The position numbers and the translations under genes are program-made. From the IMG/VR virus record IMGVR_UViG_3300044646_001937, positions 124,001-188,000 of that record: DNA of 64,000 bases. The stretch is one strand, 5' to 3'. Numbering within the stretch: position 1 is the stretch's first letter; the number at the start of each line of letters is the position of its first letter. This document shows, piece by piece, positions 52,411-63,292 of the stretch. The notes beneath the pieces were generated by a model. The model saw only the letters and a program-made list of their open reading frames with translations, was not told the DNA's origin and made no database searches. The DNA comes from a virus.

Positions 52411-55400
52411 TTGAATATAAGCTTAAATCTTATCTTGGCGGGGTATTAGCAAAATTAAAGTATGTGAATTCGCCTTTAACTCCCTTAACTAAGGTAGAAT
52501 ATTCTTTTGATGGTGTTACATGGACCGAACTAAGCTCTCAAGCTTTTTCTAATACTATTATAGCTCAAGATCCGGTTACTCCATATATTTATACTATTGA
52601 AAGAATTTTTGTACCTCTGGCTGAATATAGAGACTATTTAATCTCATTCAGATTGACAAATACTGTAGCTACTGGAGCACAATCTATTCCTGGAATAGGG
52701 CGTAGAGGAGGACCACCTGAAGCTCTTGTGGTAAAACCCACGTTGACACGCTTACCATACATGAATCGGTACACCAACGTAGCTTTCAGCGTTTTTTCAA
52801 CTCTGTCGAGCACCGTGGTAGGAAAAATGATTGTGACATTTGAATATGACCCAATGCTTGATGGTGGTAGCGGATCAACGCCCATAACGGATGTACTCAT
52901 CTCTCTAGATAGTCGGCAAACATGGCTGCAACCGGACACACTTGAAGTGTTCAAAACAACCAAACAAAGCAACGTTGTTGAAACCTATGTTGCTGGTGAT
53001 ACAAATAGGACGTTTTCAGGTATTGGTACTTTTGTAAGAGTTTCTTACACTTTACCTCAAGGTGGAGATTTTACGTATCTGCAAGACTCTCCAATATATT
53101 ACAAAACTATTAATTTCGCAGGAGAATCTCCGGCAATTAAAATAGTGACAAAATTACCTCTAGTAATTGTAACATCCCCAAACAACCCGGACTATCCTAT
53201 ACTAAATAAAATTGAATCTTCCGATTGGTATTTTGGCAGCAACCAAGAAGTCCGCAGAGACCTGCAGGTGTATTTGGAATTACCAGAATCTACAGGTTTT
53301 GGAGAGCCGTACCAATTGCAATCCACGCAATTACTAGATTTAGCTGAGCTTACCCCTGTAAGCGTTACACCGCCAGAAGGGCAGCAGGCTTTAAAAAACA
53401 TAGACCTTACAGTGACTACAGTGGGCGACACATTCAGAAGGGGTGAGCGCTTAAAAATATACAGTCAGGCAAACCCATCTAAAATATGGTTTATAGCTCA
53501 AGTAACAAGTAATTCCAGAGTAAATCCTGTTTTATCTTTAGATATTTTAGAAAAATACGCTGTGACACCTTATAGCATAAGTGTAAATAGCTTCGCTAAT
53601 GGGGCCGATGAATTCCATAAAAATACCCCTTTGTGGAATATACATAATCACCCTATAAACTACCCGCTTTTAGATTTGTATGTTGGTGATCAGTTAAGAG
53701 ATGACGATGTTTTTGTTAGTGGTAGAACTTTATCTTTTTTTAGAAAAGATATAAGTTTTAACGATATATACTTCTATGCAACAATCATAAGCAAAGATAT
53801 AAATATTGGAAAATTAACCATTAAAATAACATCTAAAAGCGATTGCTTGCAGAACAATTGTCACAACAATCAATCTTTCTTAACTTCATGGGAAATAACA
53901 CCGATTATGACTTCTGCGGATACTTTCCCAACAGAAGCAAATGACTGGGTAATTGAGCCGTTATACCCTGTATTAGAGGCAAGATACAACTTAGCTGAAG
54001 CAAGCAATCCGAATTCTATAATTGAAAAAGGTACAGCAGGATTAACCATAATTAAAGACGACAACAACATTCCAACTTTGGGATATTTTACAATACGAGG
54101 CATTTCTGATATTGAAACGTATGCATTAAATATGACCTATGGTCCTGCGGGCGCTGAATTTTTGTCGCGATTATCCCCAACGTCAACAATTCAATGCAGC
54201 CTCTTAAGTATAGCTCAGAAAGTTACTTTTTTACCGATACGTACATACACTGAAGCCGTATACACTAACGAGTTTGTATCTTGGTGGTACTTATCAAAGC
54301 TTACACCGCTAGTGTCACAAACTGAAATAAAATTTAAATTACCTTTAGCTCCAAACGACAATTCCACTATAGCTGTAGCGTATAGAAAAATAGTTCGAAC
54401 TGAAATTGAAAATATCGAAGGAATAACTACCCCAAGTAGCTTGTATGAAGGGCGTGTAGTAGGTGAGTTGAATTTTGTTGCTTTACAGTCCACACCAACA
54501 ACTGACGCACTTAGAGAGATTACATTTCCTATAGATGAGGCTACACATTTAAACAATGAAGGCCGCCGCGTTGAGATAAGTTACGAGATAAGCTTTTTAA
54601 AAATTATTAGAAATTTAACCTCAAATAACGAGGAGCTTCTAACTGAACTAAATAAATTAAAAGATAAAATTCCAGGAGATATTGTAAAAACTACAATTAG
54701 TATTCCTGGAGCGCAGCCAATAGATTTTGTGCTAGGAAGAGAACTGCTGAACCCCACCGCAATAGGATTAACATTAGTCTACAATGATCAGCTTCCAGGC
54801 TACGAATATCTGGATTTTAAAGACACTCAAGCGCAAGATATTACATTAAAGCAGACAGATTTTTACCGCAGTACGATCGAATACTCCACCAACCAAGGCG
54901 GGAGCTGGAGACATGTACTAAAACCTGGAATTCCTGCATATGATGAAAAATTTTCTCAAGTAAATACCACGTATTATCAAAACATCGGGGCTGACATTAT
55001 TACTTTTACAGAAGAAAATTACAATGTATACCCAGCCGGGACTCTTCTATCTGGAGAAACAATTCAGGACTATACCTATGTCGTAGAAGCGCTGGATGCG
55101 TTTAGTGTTAGGATAAGCAAACCGCAAAAAGCATCAGCATTTAGTCCAGCAGTTAAAAGTTCCGTGCTCGCAAAGTATACAGGCACATCTACTACATACA
55201 CTAGATTTCAAAAAGGTACTGCAATCATGTATGTAGATAAGTATCTAGACTACACGACAGACCTGCCAGTCAAGATAGCAAACACCACATTGACCGGCGC
55301 GGCCAATATAATAGCGCAAAGACCATACATGCTCGGAAATGTAAAAAATTACAATCAATCTACAGGCAGGCTTGAAATTGTTATTACAAGTATCACAACT

Positions 55401-58400
55401 TCACCAGTTTCTGGTGCACTTGATAATTTGAGTAGTTGGGAAATAACGCACGCGTTAAGGAAAAAAACATATATAGATAAATTTATTAGTATCCTATACG
55501 GTTACACTAATAATTATTTTAGCTCAGCGAGCAACACAAAAAGACCCACAATTTATGTTGGCAATCTTGCCGAAGCTCAGGCATACAGTATATGGTTACG
55601 TACCAGTAATACACTTTATGGTAAAGGTCCCATAATTAAGCTAAGCGGAACCACAACAGCCTTACCCAGTAGCCCGCCCACAGTTGATGTAAAGCTGACA
55701 ATAGCAGGATTTGATATAGATATTAGTCCAGGATTTGCGGAAAAAGCATGGATACAAGCGCCACAGGCAGCTATTCAAGGTTATGAATATGCAATAATAA
55801 GCGGAAACGTATGGTATGACGTTGATGTAACTCCAACATGGAACACATTAAACAATGGTGTAATTACGGGGTTGACTCAAAATGCCGAATACATGCTCAG
55901 TTTTAGATCTGTTTCGGCTAATGGAGCGGGTCCAGCTACAGTGCCTAAAGTGTATAAAACAGCCTCTTTGCCTCTTAAAATAACCAGTCTGACAGGATTC
56001 ATGCCTTTGATCGGTATTACCGAAATAGTTCTTCCTTCAGAAATAGTTTTATCGGCAATCCCCTACACTATTGAATATGAATTGGAGCAAGGGTATTACG
56101 ATAAATTAGGTAGATATATAGATGACCCTACTTTAGCTGGTAAAACCGGCATTTTAGCAGATAACTCGCTATTGAATCTGTACACAGATTTAACTGCAAC
56201 AGCAATATTCAATGAAACGCAAATTAACAGTATCCGCACGTATTTTGTAAAACTTAGATGTGTTAATGAGGTGGGACAAGGACCTTGGTCCGATACATTC
56301 ATATTATCAGTACTTTCACCAGAAATTAGACCTGTTAAAGTAAAGTGGTCTCCGGGTCCTTCATGCATACTTATTGATGAGATAGGTTTGATGGATACTG
56401 AGCTAAAGTTGAACTTAACTAGAGGTACAAGACCCGCAGAAATAAAGACACTTAATTCTGCGGTAAGATGGCAATACGCAAAAGTAGTAACCGTCGCCCC
56501 CAGAATACTTACAGACAACCGCATATATTACACAGGTAACGAGCAAAAATATACTGATGCAGGGCAAGAAGAGCCCGTCATTCATTTAAAAAATGCCCTA
56601 GCGGCAGTTGAGTGGCAGAATATCGTATCAAACACAATACCCATGGAAGACGAGCAAAGCGTTATACTACTCTTCAGAGCAGCTAACGCAGCCGGAGGTA
56701 TCGAGATGACTGATGTGTTAGGCTATGACGGCGCTTATAGTAGATTTACTTACAATCCCATAGAACCGTACGGATTTGCGTCAAAGTATTTTCAAGACGG
56801 TCCAGAGTTTGATACCTACCATAGAACTAAAAGCATTTATCAGTACGACACTGATCGCCCCAACCGTTGCTATGGAGCTTTATTTAAAAAAACCAGCTTC
56901 TCAGCAAACTGCCCATTACCACGACTTGCCTATAACAAGTATGGTAGATATATCAAATATCAAGAAGAGTTATTTTCACCTTTCTTTAACCTTGAAGAAA
57001 GGACAATTAAGACGCAACCATTTTTGGATTTTGAATTATCTTACGTTAAAAACTATGAGCAACTCGGAGGAATTAACGATACAGTATACACCTCTCCCAT
57101 GCTTACCTGTACAGAATTACCTTGCGAGCTAGGTGTAAGCTCATCTGTGCAGGTTAGTGCAGCAACTGAAGACATTTTGGCCCCCAATGATTTTGTTATT
57201 ATCACCGACTCATTAACTGGAGGGGTTGCTCACCGTTACGCATTAGCTTACGTTAAAAGCGTTGATGAAATTGACGAATCCAACAAAACTAAAAGCGGAT
57301 ATAAAATTTTCTGGCTCAATGAAGAGACGACTGCAGCAGCATTAGGTAGTGGGTTTATGTCACCATGGCCTGAAGGCTTACCCACATCAGTGTATAACGT
57401 TGTGGATAGCTCTTCATTCCGCCTACACACATTAAGTGAACTTCAGCCAAAATTTGCAAAAGATCCATGGACCATAACTTCAGGGTATCTCCCTGTATCT
57501 AACACACCAGGGATAATTGCCGCATTTAAAACTACATCTAATTTATTTTCAGGAGCATTACCTTTTCGTGATGCTGACGGTAAAGACTTTTGGAGCGTAA
57601 CATTAAACATGAGTATGACCAATTATTTTGAAAATACTTATGTAGGTATAAAAGTTTACAAATATAATAATAACCCAAACCAATATGCAACAAACACTTT
57701 AACTTTACTTGGAGAATCTAGGTTTTTCAGATCAGAAGAACCTGATATTAATGTTTTCGCGCAATACAACGCAGTGTTTTTTATACCTGAAGAAGGTATT
57801 ATTTTTGACATATATGACGAGATCTATCTTGAAATATTTGCATGCATTAAGCCAAACACACTTACACATCCCCCCGGTACATTAAGCACGCAACATACAG
57901 TTACAATTAAATTTGATAGCAGTTCTTATTTAAGTACAACGATACCTAAAGATTTTAAATACAGAGATCAAATGGTAACGTTCGACGTTTTAAGGATTGG
58001 TCGACTAATACCGTCTAATAGAGCATTTTATACACCTTCAGCAGGTGCCCGCTCATACATAAATAAGTACGCTGCGAGTGTAGGTTTTCTTATACAAGGA
58101 AACGTTAACTGGGCGTCTCTTCGACAAAGTCTTGAGCAGATGCTGCCTGTATATAGACCATATGATTTATTTCCAGCACAGTCACCCATAGCAATCGAGC
58201 AAGGCCTTGTCGGCGATTCTTGGTCTCAAGGAAATTCCTATGAGCTAGTGACTCTTGTACCTAGTAGGTATTACACTGACCCTTTAACTCCATCGATAGT
58301 TAATGGTTCAGTTTTTAAGGTAAATGGAAATACTCCGGCAGAGTACTCGTTATTCTCTGACGGGAAATTAACTAGTGTCCCTGCATTAAAAATAATTACA

Positions 58401-61400
58401 CCAATATCTACAGCTATAAGTGACAAGTATAGTGTATCGGAATGGTTGCACGGCTATCTAGAAAACAACACATTCAAAGGAGCATCTACGCGTACTGAAA
58501 AAGTTTATCGCGCTACGTACGTAGACCAATTTAATAATGTTACGGAAGAAGGCTATGATGGTATCCCTACATATAAATACGCTAAAGACGATGTAGTTAT
58601 ACATTATATTGATGTTTACGATACGCAAAATCAGCATTCAAGAGAATCAGTACTTTATAAGTCTAAAGTAGACAACAACGACAATCCTATATATGACACA
58701 GACTATTGGGAGCCTATAACATTACCAGGAGTCAGTAAAGTGGACGGTCAACATCCTATACTGCCTGTCCCAGTGATTACCTACTCAATACAACCACCTG
58801 ACCCACCTATAGTCGTAGACATTATTGAAGAGCATAACCGCATAGGTTTTGTAATTAAGCCCCCATATTTTAAAAAATATAAAAATAATTCAACCCAAAT
58901 AGATGACTTTTTGAGTGCGAATTATTATGACGGAGGAATGGCAAAAGACAGTCCACTGGTATTTAGAGCCAATAAATCAATAGGTCTCACAAATCACAAA
59001 TCACCAGAAGCTCAAGGAATAAGCCTTGAATCAATGCTGCCCACCCTGCGCTTTAAGTACCCCGCAGCAGGTATAAGCACTGTACAATTTAATAGAAATA
59101 ATTCAAGTACTTTATTTGCATTTGATAAATACATTGTAGCTGGAGATAACTTATATATAAATGCACCTGGCCAACTTCCAGCTTTATCTAAAGGCTATAC
59201 TATAAAAAGTATTAGTACGTTGCAGAACGGTTTGTGTGTAATTGAATATTATGATGATTTTGCCACGGCGGATAAAAGCTCTTTTGAATTTAACTTTATA
59301 TTTGGTGGAGGTCATAGCGTATATGTGACTCACAATCCTATAAATGACCACGTATTGGTGCCAGACACTACAAAATCAAGATATGAGACAAACACATATT
59401 GGTTAAATAACTGTCTTGAAGACGAAGAGTACCTCATAACTATAAGACTAGATAATGGCTGGAAACCTAAATTGCAAAAAATAGAAAACACCTACACTAA
59501 GGTATATAGAGTTAGAACAAAGAAAATAACGCCACCAGCGCCAGCAATTGATAGTATTCAATATGACGGTAGTGTATTTAAATTAAATTTTACTTACGGC
59601 AGCAGTCCTGTACCCTTGTATTACAATTGGCAAGAGTTGTCCGCTAACGATTATACAGAACTGTCGACCACTGTAAGACAATTACCATTCTACTACGGTA
59701 TTTCGTTTGCAACCGTAAACGAAACAGTTCTCGCAGGAGGGGAGGCAACCATCACAAGGACTAGGTACCGCACAGGATCCTTGGCCCCCATATACAAAGA
59801 TTATGCAACAAATTACTGGCAGCAGTTGCTGGATATGCGTCAGGACATTACATTTTCTGCATATAGATGGCCTACAGACGCAGAATTACAGGATATTGAA
59901 AGTCAATATAGTCCTGCCGTCTGGCCTACAGGTAAAGAAAGTTATTTGAATGATCGAGCTGATAAATGGTTTAGTAGATACAAAATACCTATAGATGCCT
60001 ACGCGAATAAATCTACGCCAGGCAGCGTGACTGATGTAAAATACTACACCCCAAATGCGTCATATCCTTATGATGAACAAGGGGTAATGGCGTTATCTAC
60101 ACAAACAGACATTTACTCAAGCAATCCTATGCTCTTGTCTCCTGTAGGTATTAAAAACGATCCTAGAGGGCGAGCGTATTTAACAGCATACCGAAGATAC
60201 TGGGATGATGAGAATTATAAAATTCCCTCTGACGCAATTAGCTCGCTATCTAGTAATACTGATACATTTGGAGAAAGACCCACACATATACCCATATATT
60301 CTCCAACAGGTAAGACATTGCGTGACGATAATAAAGTTTGCGGTTTATTGTACACTTCTGACGAGTATTTTAACAAACATCCCTATTATCAAGATTATGC
60401 CGATTCAATATACCTCTCAATATATAGGGCACCGTTTAGACGAAAAGCTGCCAACAATGCCGTAAATAACATACATGCAGATATAGATTCATCTGGGTAT
60501 AGCTACAGTCATATTAACTTTCCTGTACGCGCAACACTCGGAAGCTCAAAATATACTAACAATCAACAGATTACTTTAAACTCAAATGGTTTTTATAGTG
60601 TACCCTCGATTTCCTCGATCCCCAACTCAGATACTACATACTACAGCTCTTCCTATGTAGACACATATTTTGGTATACCTGCTGCGATTAATTATTTTTT
60701 AACTACAAACATTGAAGATTACATTCCGTTATATAGAGAAACAGCCGTGGTTAGATCAAATTTAAGTGAGGACCTACTGGAGTCTCAACGTGTACTAGCT
60801 GTAGTTAAATATGATAACTCTCCTTACACAGAAATTATATCCACAGCTTTTCCTGGGCTAGCCTTCAATAGACGTAAAGATTACGAAGCTTCAGAAATAG
60901 ATGTACCCATCACAGATAATTTAAATTTATTTTCAGAAATAGCTGCAAACTACTACACGGATTGGTTTGCAAATGACCTCTATGTACCACCCAAGAAAAA
61001 ATATTCAAACTTTGAAACCTTTTCTGCTATAGAGCAAGAGGAGTTTCACGCTGTGTCAGATTTTGCGGTACTTAAATCTTATAATAGAAATATTCCCACA
61101 TATGCAGTTTATGTCTGCCAGTCCCAGAATATTTGCTGTGTGATGTCTTCAGGCAATTTAAACGGTATAAGTAAGAACGAAAACGACAATCCGTCAGATA
61201 CCTTTTCGTCGCTGCTGCCTTTTGAGCATAGACCTTATATCAGTAATCAGACACCCTTTGTTGAGTGGGGATTTAGGCGTAACTACTTTCAAACTCTTGA
61301 CTATGGCTATAGTAAAAGCTTTCTTGACTACGACAGGTACGTTTGGCCCGTTCTATCTGAAGGAAATATCAAAGATCCCAATAGGACAGGAGCTGCTCCA

Positions 61401-63242
61401 ACATACCCAGCGTCACACATGTCACCCATCGAATTGTCAGGGGCATACGACGCATCATGGTCCGCCAGAAACACCATACAGCTAAACAAGAATATTTCAG
61501 GAGATATGGTTGGGGAAAACATTAAAAATTTAAAAATGTCTCAACCTACCCATGTAGCAATTGACGGGCAAGGTAACATATATATTTCTGATACTGGAAA
61601 TAAAAAGATTAAATTACTCACCAGATCAGAAACAATTAAAGACCCCAACCTGCACGAGAGTGATATTAAAAATTTAATTAATTATACTTCGGCAAGAACG
61701 ATAAGTACTTTAGATGAGTTTCCTGGACAGCTTGAAGTTAGTGACGACGGAAACACCATCACCTTCCTAGCTGGCGGAAAACTATACCGCAGAATCAAGG
61801 GTGTAAATTATTTAATTACAGGTGAAAATTTAAATACCACCAATAAAACACCTGCAAAAAATTATCAATGGCCTGTGTACAGTGCCGCATGGGGTAGGTC
61901 TCTACCGGAAGACTACGGTAAAGAATTTATATCTAGCTTTATTCAGACAACTAATGGAAGTACAATATTCTTCAGTAACGGTAGAGGCAAGGTTGTAAAA
62001 ATTAATTGCATGACTAATTTAGACAAAATTGCTTATGTAGAATACTCTTTTGACAACATAACATTTACGAAATATTCCGAAACCACAGGCATCCCAGTAC
62101 CTAATGTGCAGTTAGGTACAGCTATACCTATGTATTTTAGGACTGTGTCTACGGATAATGTACGAAGCACTACAGTACAATTAACTACAGATCCGTATTT
62201 AAAGGCAAACGAAAGTGTAGCCGTATCCTCAGTGACAGCGGCCCTGCAATTTAAAGCAACCGATTATTTTACGCATAAAGACGGGACTACACAACGCAGG
62301 GCAAGATATCTAGTTACACCACCATCAATAGTTACATCACTTTCCGAAGGGGAAAATTTTCCTAAAAATATAATAACGCTCGTGCAATCAACTAGAGTTA
62401 CATCTGTAAATAATAGCGCATTTGTTATCGCCGAAGCTAAACAAAGATTAAACTATGTACAAAAAATAATGCGGCTAAAATCTACTACAGCAGCAGATCT
62501 AGTTAAACTTAAAAAAGAAGAAGAGTTGGCTCTTAAATTAATTGCAAGCCCTTCACTGGATGTAAGAACCTCCGATGCATGGAGATTCAGAAATGTTTCT
62601 TCTGCCCCTATATCTGGAATTTCTAAATATGATTTCCTCGAAATGGATGTAACGATTAAATTTACGGCAAGCAGGAATACCGGTATCACCTCAATAAACC
62701 CAACGCCAATACCCTACACCGATTACATCGTAATCATCAAAAATATTACAAAGAATAGGGTTTTTGAAATAACAGGCGACGCAACTAAATATAAATATAT
62801 TAAATCAAAAGAAATAGATCCTGCGTCCGGGGTTATAACATACGTTGTCAGATTCTACAACGACACCTACGTTACCGAGAGTAATCCAAGATTTAAACAT
62901 TGGAGAACACGCCCGATATTCACAGATTCAGAGCCTCCAGCGTACGAGTACCATAGAGTGCCTAGACAATTAAAAAAATTCGGCAATTACACCAGTCCAA
63001 TAAATCTAGGCCAATCTTACATTAGACCGGCAGACGCAGCGCTTGATAGAGGTTGGTATTCTAATGAGTATGTGGAGTTTTCAGGTCCTGATTTTTCTAA
63101 AGGAGACACTTTAGAAATATATATTGTTCCGGACAAAACAAAATACTCTAAGCGAGCAAGTTACACACCATATACTATAACTATGAGTGACGCAACTAAC
63201 CTGCAGCTTACTGGAGCTAAAGGACAATCAGTGGTTTACTAG
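52392..63242 (+). CDS. Very large fibre protein (3616 aa) with FN3-like and NHL-like units
   Basis: One continuous frame of 10.8 kb. The N-terminal region and a stretch near 1100-1200 carry FN3-like units (AEYMLSFRSVSANGAGPATV). Much of the middle is Tyr/Asn/Thr-rich beta sequence that I cannot assign. Around residue 3050 there is an NHL-type unit, QPTHVAIDGQGNIYISDTGN, followed by similar strands (GQLEVSDDGNTITFLAGGKL; TNGSTIFFSNGRGKVVKI), which suggests a small beta-propeller near the C-terminus. A charged helix lies at about 3350-3385 (TTAADLVKLKKEEELALKLI). It is the largest protein in the window and the likely distal part or receptor-binding arm. No signal peptide or catalytic motif. Confidence 0.75.
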   Translation: MEKTSLIEYKLKSYLGGVLAKLKYVNSPLTPLTKVEYSFDGVTWTELSSQAFSNTIIAQDPVTPYIYTIERIFVPLAEYRDYLISFRLTNTVATGAQSIPGIGRRGGPPEALVVKPTLTRLPYMNRYTNVAFSVFSTLSSTVVGKMIVTFEYDPMLDGGSGSTPITDVLISLDSRQTWLQPDTLEVFKTTKQSNVVETYVAGDTNRTFSGIGTFVRVSYTLPQGGDFTYLQDSPIYYKTINFAGESPAIKIVTKLPLVIVTSPNNPDYPILNKIESSDWYFGSNQEVRRDLQVYLELPESTGFGEPYQLQSTQLLDLAELTPVSVTPPEGQQALKNIDLTVTTVGDTFRRGERLKIYSQANPSKIWFIAQVTSNSRVNPVLSLDILEKYAVTPYSISVNSFANGADEFHKNTPLWNIHNHPINYPLLDLYVGDQLRDDDVFVSGRTLSFFRKDISFNDIYFYATIISKDINIGKLTIKITSKSDCLQNNCHNNQSFLTSWEITPIMTSADTFPTEANDWVIEPLYPVLEARYNLAEASNPNSIIEKGTAGLTIIKDDNNIPTLGYFTIRGISDIETYALNMTYGPAGAEFLSRLSPTSTIQCSLLSIAQKVTFLPIRTYTEAVYTNEFVSWWYLSKLTPLVSQTEIKFKLPLAPNDNSTIAVAYRKIVRTEIENIEGITTPSSLYEGRVVGELNFVALQSTPTTDALREITFPIDEATHLNNEGRRVEISYEISFLKIIRNLTSNNEELLTELNKLKDKIPGDIVKTTISIPGAQPIDFVLGRELLNPTAIGLTLVYNDQLPGYEYLDFKDTQAQDITLKQTDFYRSTIEYSTNQGGSWRHVLKPGIPAYDEKFSQVNTTYYQNIGADIITFTEENYNVYPAGTLLSGETIQDYTYVVEALDAFSVRISKPQKASAFSPAVKSSVLAKYTGTSTTYTRFQKGTAIMYVDKYLDYTTDLPVKIANTTLTGAANIIAQRPYMLGNVKNYNQSTGRLEIVITSITTSPVSGALDNLSSWEITHALRKKTYIDKFISILYGYTNNYFSSASNTKRPTIYVGNLAEAQAYSIWLRTSNTLYGKGPIIKLSGTTTALPSSPPTVDVKLTIAGFDIDISPGFAEKAWIQAPQAAIQGYEYAIISGNVWYDVDVTPTWNTLNNGVITGLTQNAEYMLSFRSVSANGAGPATVPKVYKTASLPLKITSLTGFMPLIGITEIVLPSEIVLSAIPYTIEYELEQGYYDKLGRYIDDPTLAGKTGILADNSLLNLYTDLTATAIFNETQINSIRTYFVKLRCVNEVGQGPWSDTFILSVLSPEIRPVKVKWSPGPSCILIDEIGLMDTELKLNLTRGTRPAEIKTLNSAVRWQYAKVVTVAPRILTDNRIYYTGNEQKYTDAGQEEPVIHLKNALAAVEWQNIVSNTIPMEDEQSVILLFRAANAAGGIEMTDVLGYDGAYSRFTYNPIEPYGFASKYFQDGPEFDTYHRTKSIYQYDTDRPNRCYGALFKKTSFSANCPLPRLAYNKYGRYIKYQEELFSPFFNLEERTIKTQPFLDFELSYVKNYEQLGGINDTVYTSPMLTCTELPCELGVSSSVQVSAATEDILAPNDFVIITDSLTGGVAHRYALAYVKSVDEIDESNKTKSGYKIFWLNEETTAAALGSGFMSPWPEGLPTSVYNVVDSSSFRLHTLSELQPKFAKDPWTITSGYLPVSNTPGIIAAFKTTSNLFSGALPFRDADGKDFWSVTLNMSMTNYFENTYVGIKVYKYNNNPNQYATNTLTLLGESRFFRSEEPDINVFAQYNAVFFIPEEGIIFDIYDEIYLEIFACIKPNTLTHPPGTLSTQHTVTIKFDSSSYLSTTIPKDFKYRDQMVTFDVLRIGRLIPSNRAFYTPSAGARSYINKYAASVGFLIQGNVNWASLRQSLEQMLPVYRPYDLFPAQSPIAIEQGLVGDSWSQGNSYELVTLVPSRYYTDPLTPSIVNGSVFKVNGNTPAEYSLFSDGKLTSVPALKIITPISTAISDKYSVSEWLHGYLENNTFKGASTRTEKVYRATYVDQFNNVTEEGYDGIPTYKYAKDDVVIHYIDVYDTQNQHSRESVLYKSKVDNNDNPIYDTDYWEPITLPGVSKVDGQHPILPVPVITYSIQPPDPPIVVDIIEEHNRIGFVIKPPYFKKYKNNSTQIDDFLSANYYDGGMAKDSPLVFRANKSIGLTNHKSPEAQGISLESMLPTLRFKYPAAGISTVQFNRNNSSTLFAFDKYIVAGDNLYINAPGQLPALSKGYTIKSISTLQNGLCVIEYYDDFATADKSSFEFNFIFGGGHSVYVTHNPINDHVLVPDTTKSRYETNTYWLNNCLEDEEYLITIRLDNGWKPKLQKIENTYTKVYRVRTKKITPPAPAIDSIQYDGSVFKLNFTYGSSPVPLYYNWQELSANDYTELSTTVRQLPFYYGISFATVNETVLAGGEATITRTRYRTGSLAPIYKDYATNYWQQLLDMRQDITFSAYRWPTDAELQDIESQYSPAVWPTGKESYLNDRADKWFSRYKIPIDAYANKSTPGSVTDVKYYTPNASYPYDEQGVMALSTQTDIYSSNPMLLSPVGIKNDPRGRAYLTAYRRYWDDENYKIPSDAISSLSSNTDTFGERPTHIPIYSPTGKTLRDDNKVCGLLYTSDEYFNKHPYYQDYADSIYLSIYRAPFRRKAANNAVNNIHADIDSSGYSYSHINFPVRATLGSSKYTNNQQITLNSNGFYSVPSISSIPNSDTTYYSSSYVDTYFGIPAAINYFLTTNIEDYIPLYRETAVVRSNLSEDLLESQRVLAVVKYDNSPYTEIISTAFPGLAFNRRKDYEASEIDVPITDNLNLFSEIAANYYTDWFANDLYVPPKKKYSNFETFSAIEQEEFHAVSDFAVLKSYNRNIPTYAVYVCQSQNICCVMSSGNLNGISKNENDNPSDTFSSLLPFEHRPYISNQTPFVEWGFRRNYFQTLDYGYSKSFLDYDRYVWPVLSEGNIKDPNRTGAAPTYPASHMSPIELSGAYDASWSARNTIQLNKNISGDMVGENIKNLKMSQPTHVAIDGQGNIYISDTGNKKIKLLTRSETIKDPNLHESDIKNLINYTSARTISTLDEFPGQLEVSDDGNTITFLAGGKLYRRIKGVNYLITGENLNTTNKTPAKNYQWPVYSAAWGRSLPEDYGKEFISSFIQTTNGSTIFFSNGRGKVVKINCMTNLDKIAYVEYSFDNITFTKYSETTGIPVPNVQLGTAIPMYFRTVSTDNVRSTTVQLTTDPYLKANESVAVSSVTAALQFKATDYFTHKDGTTQRRARYLVTPPSIVTSLSEGENFPKNIITLVQSTRVTSVNNSAFVIAEAKQRLNYVQKIMRLKSTTAADLVKLKKEEELALKLIASPSLDVRTSDAWRFRNVSSAPISGISKYDFLEMDVTIKFTASRNTGITSINPTPIPYTDYIVIIKNITKNRVFEITGDATKYKYIKSKEIDPASGVITYVVRFYNDTYVTESNPRFKHWRTRPIFTDSEPPAYEYHRVPRQLKKFGNYTSPINLGQSYIRPADAALDRGWYSNEYVEFSGPDFSKGDTLEIYIVPDKTKYSKRASYTPYTITMSDATNLQLTGAKGQSVVY

Positions 63243-63279
63243 TATTATTTATTCATGTTTTAATTTAGAGTATTGCTGA

Positions 63280-63292
63280 TATAATTTAATCT
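63280..63292 (+). promoter_or_regulatory. TATAAT promoter box seven bases before an ATG
   Basis: TATAAT at 63280-63285, then TTAATCT and the ATG at 63293. It repeats the arrangement seen at 15470 and 36734, including TAATCT next to the ATG, and again predicts a leaderless transcript. Confidence 0.5.
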
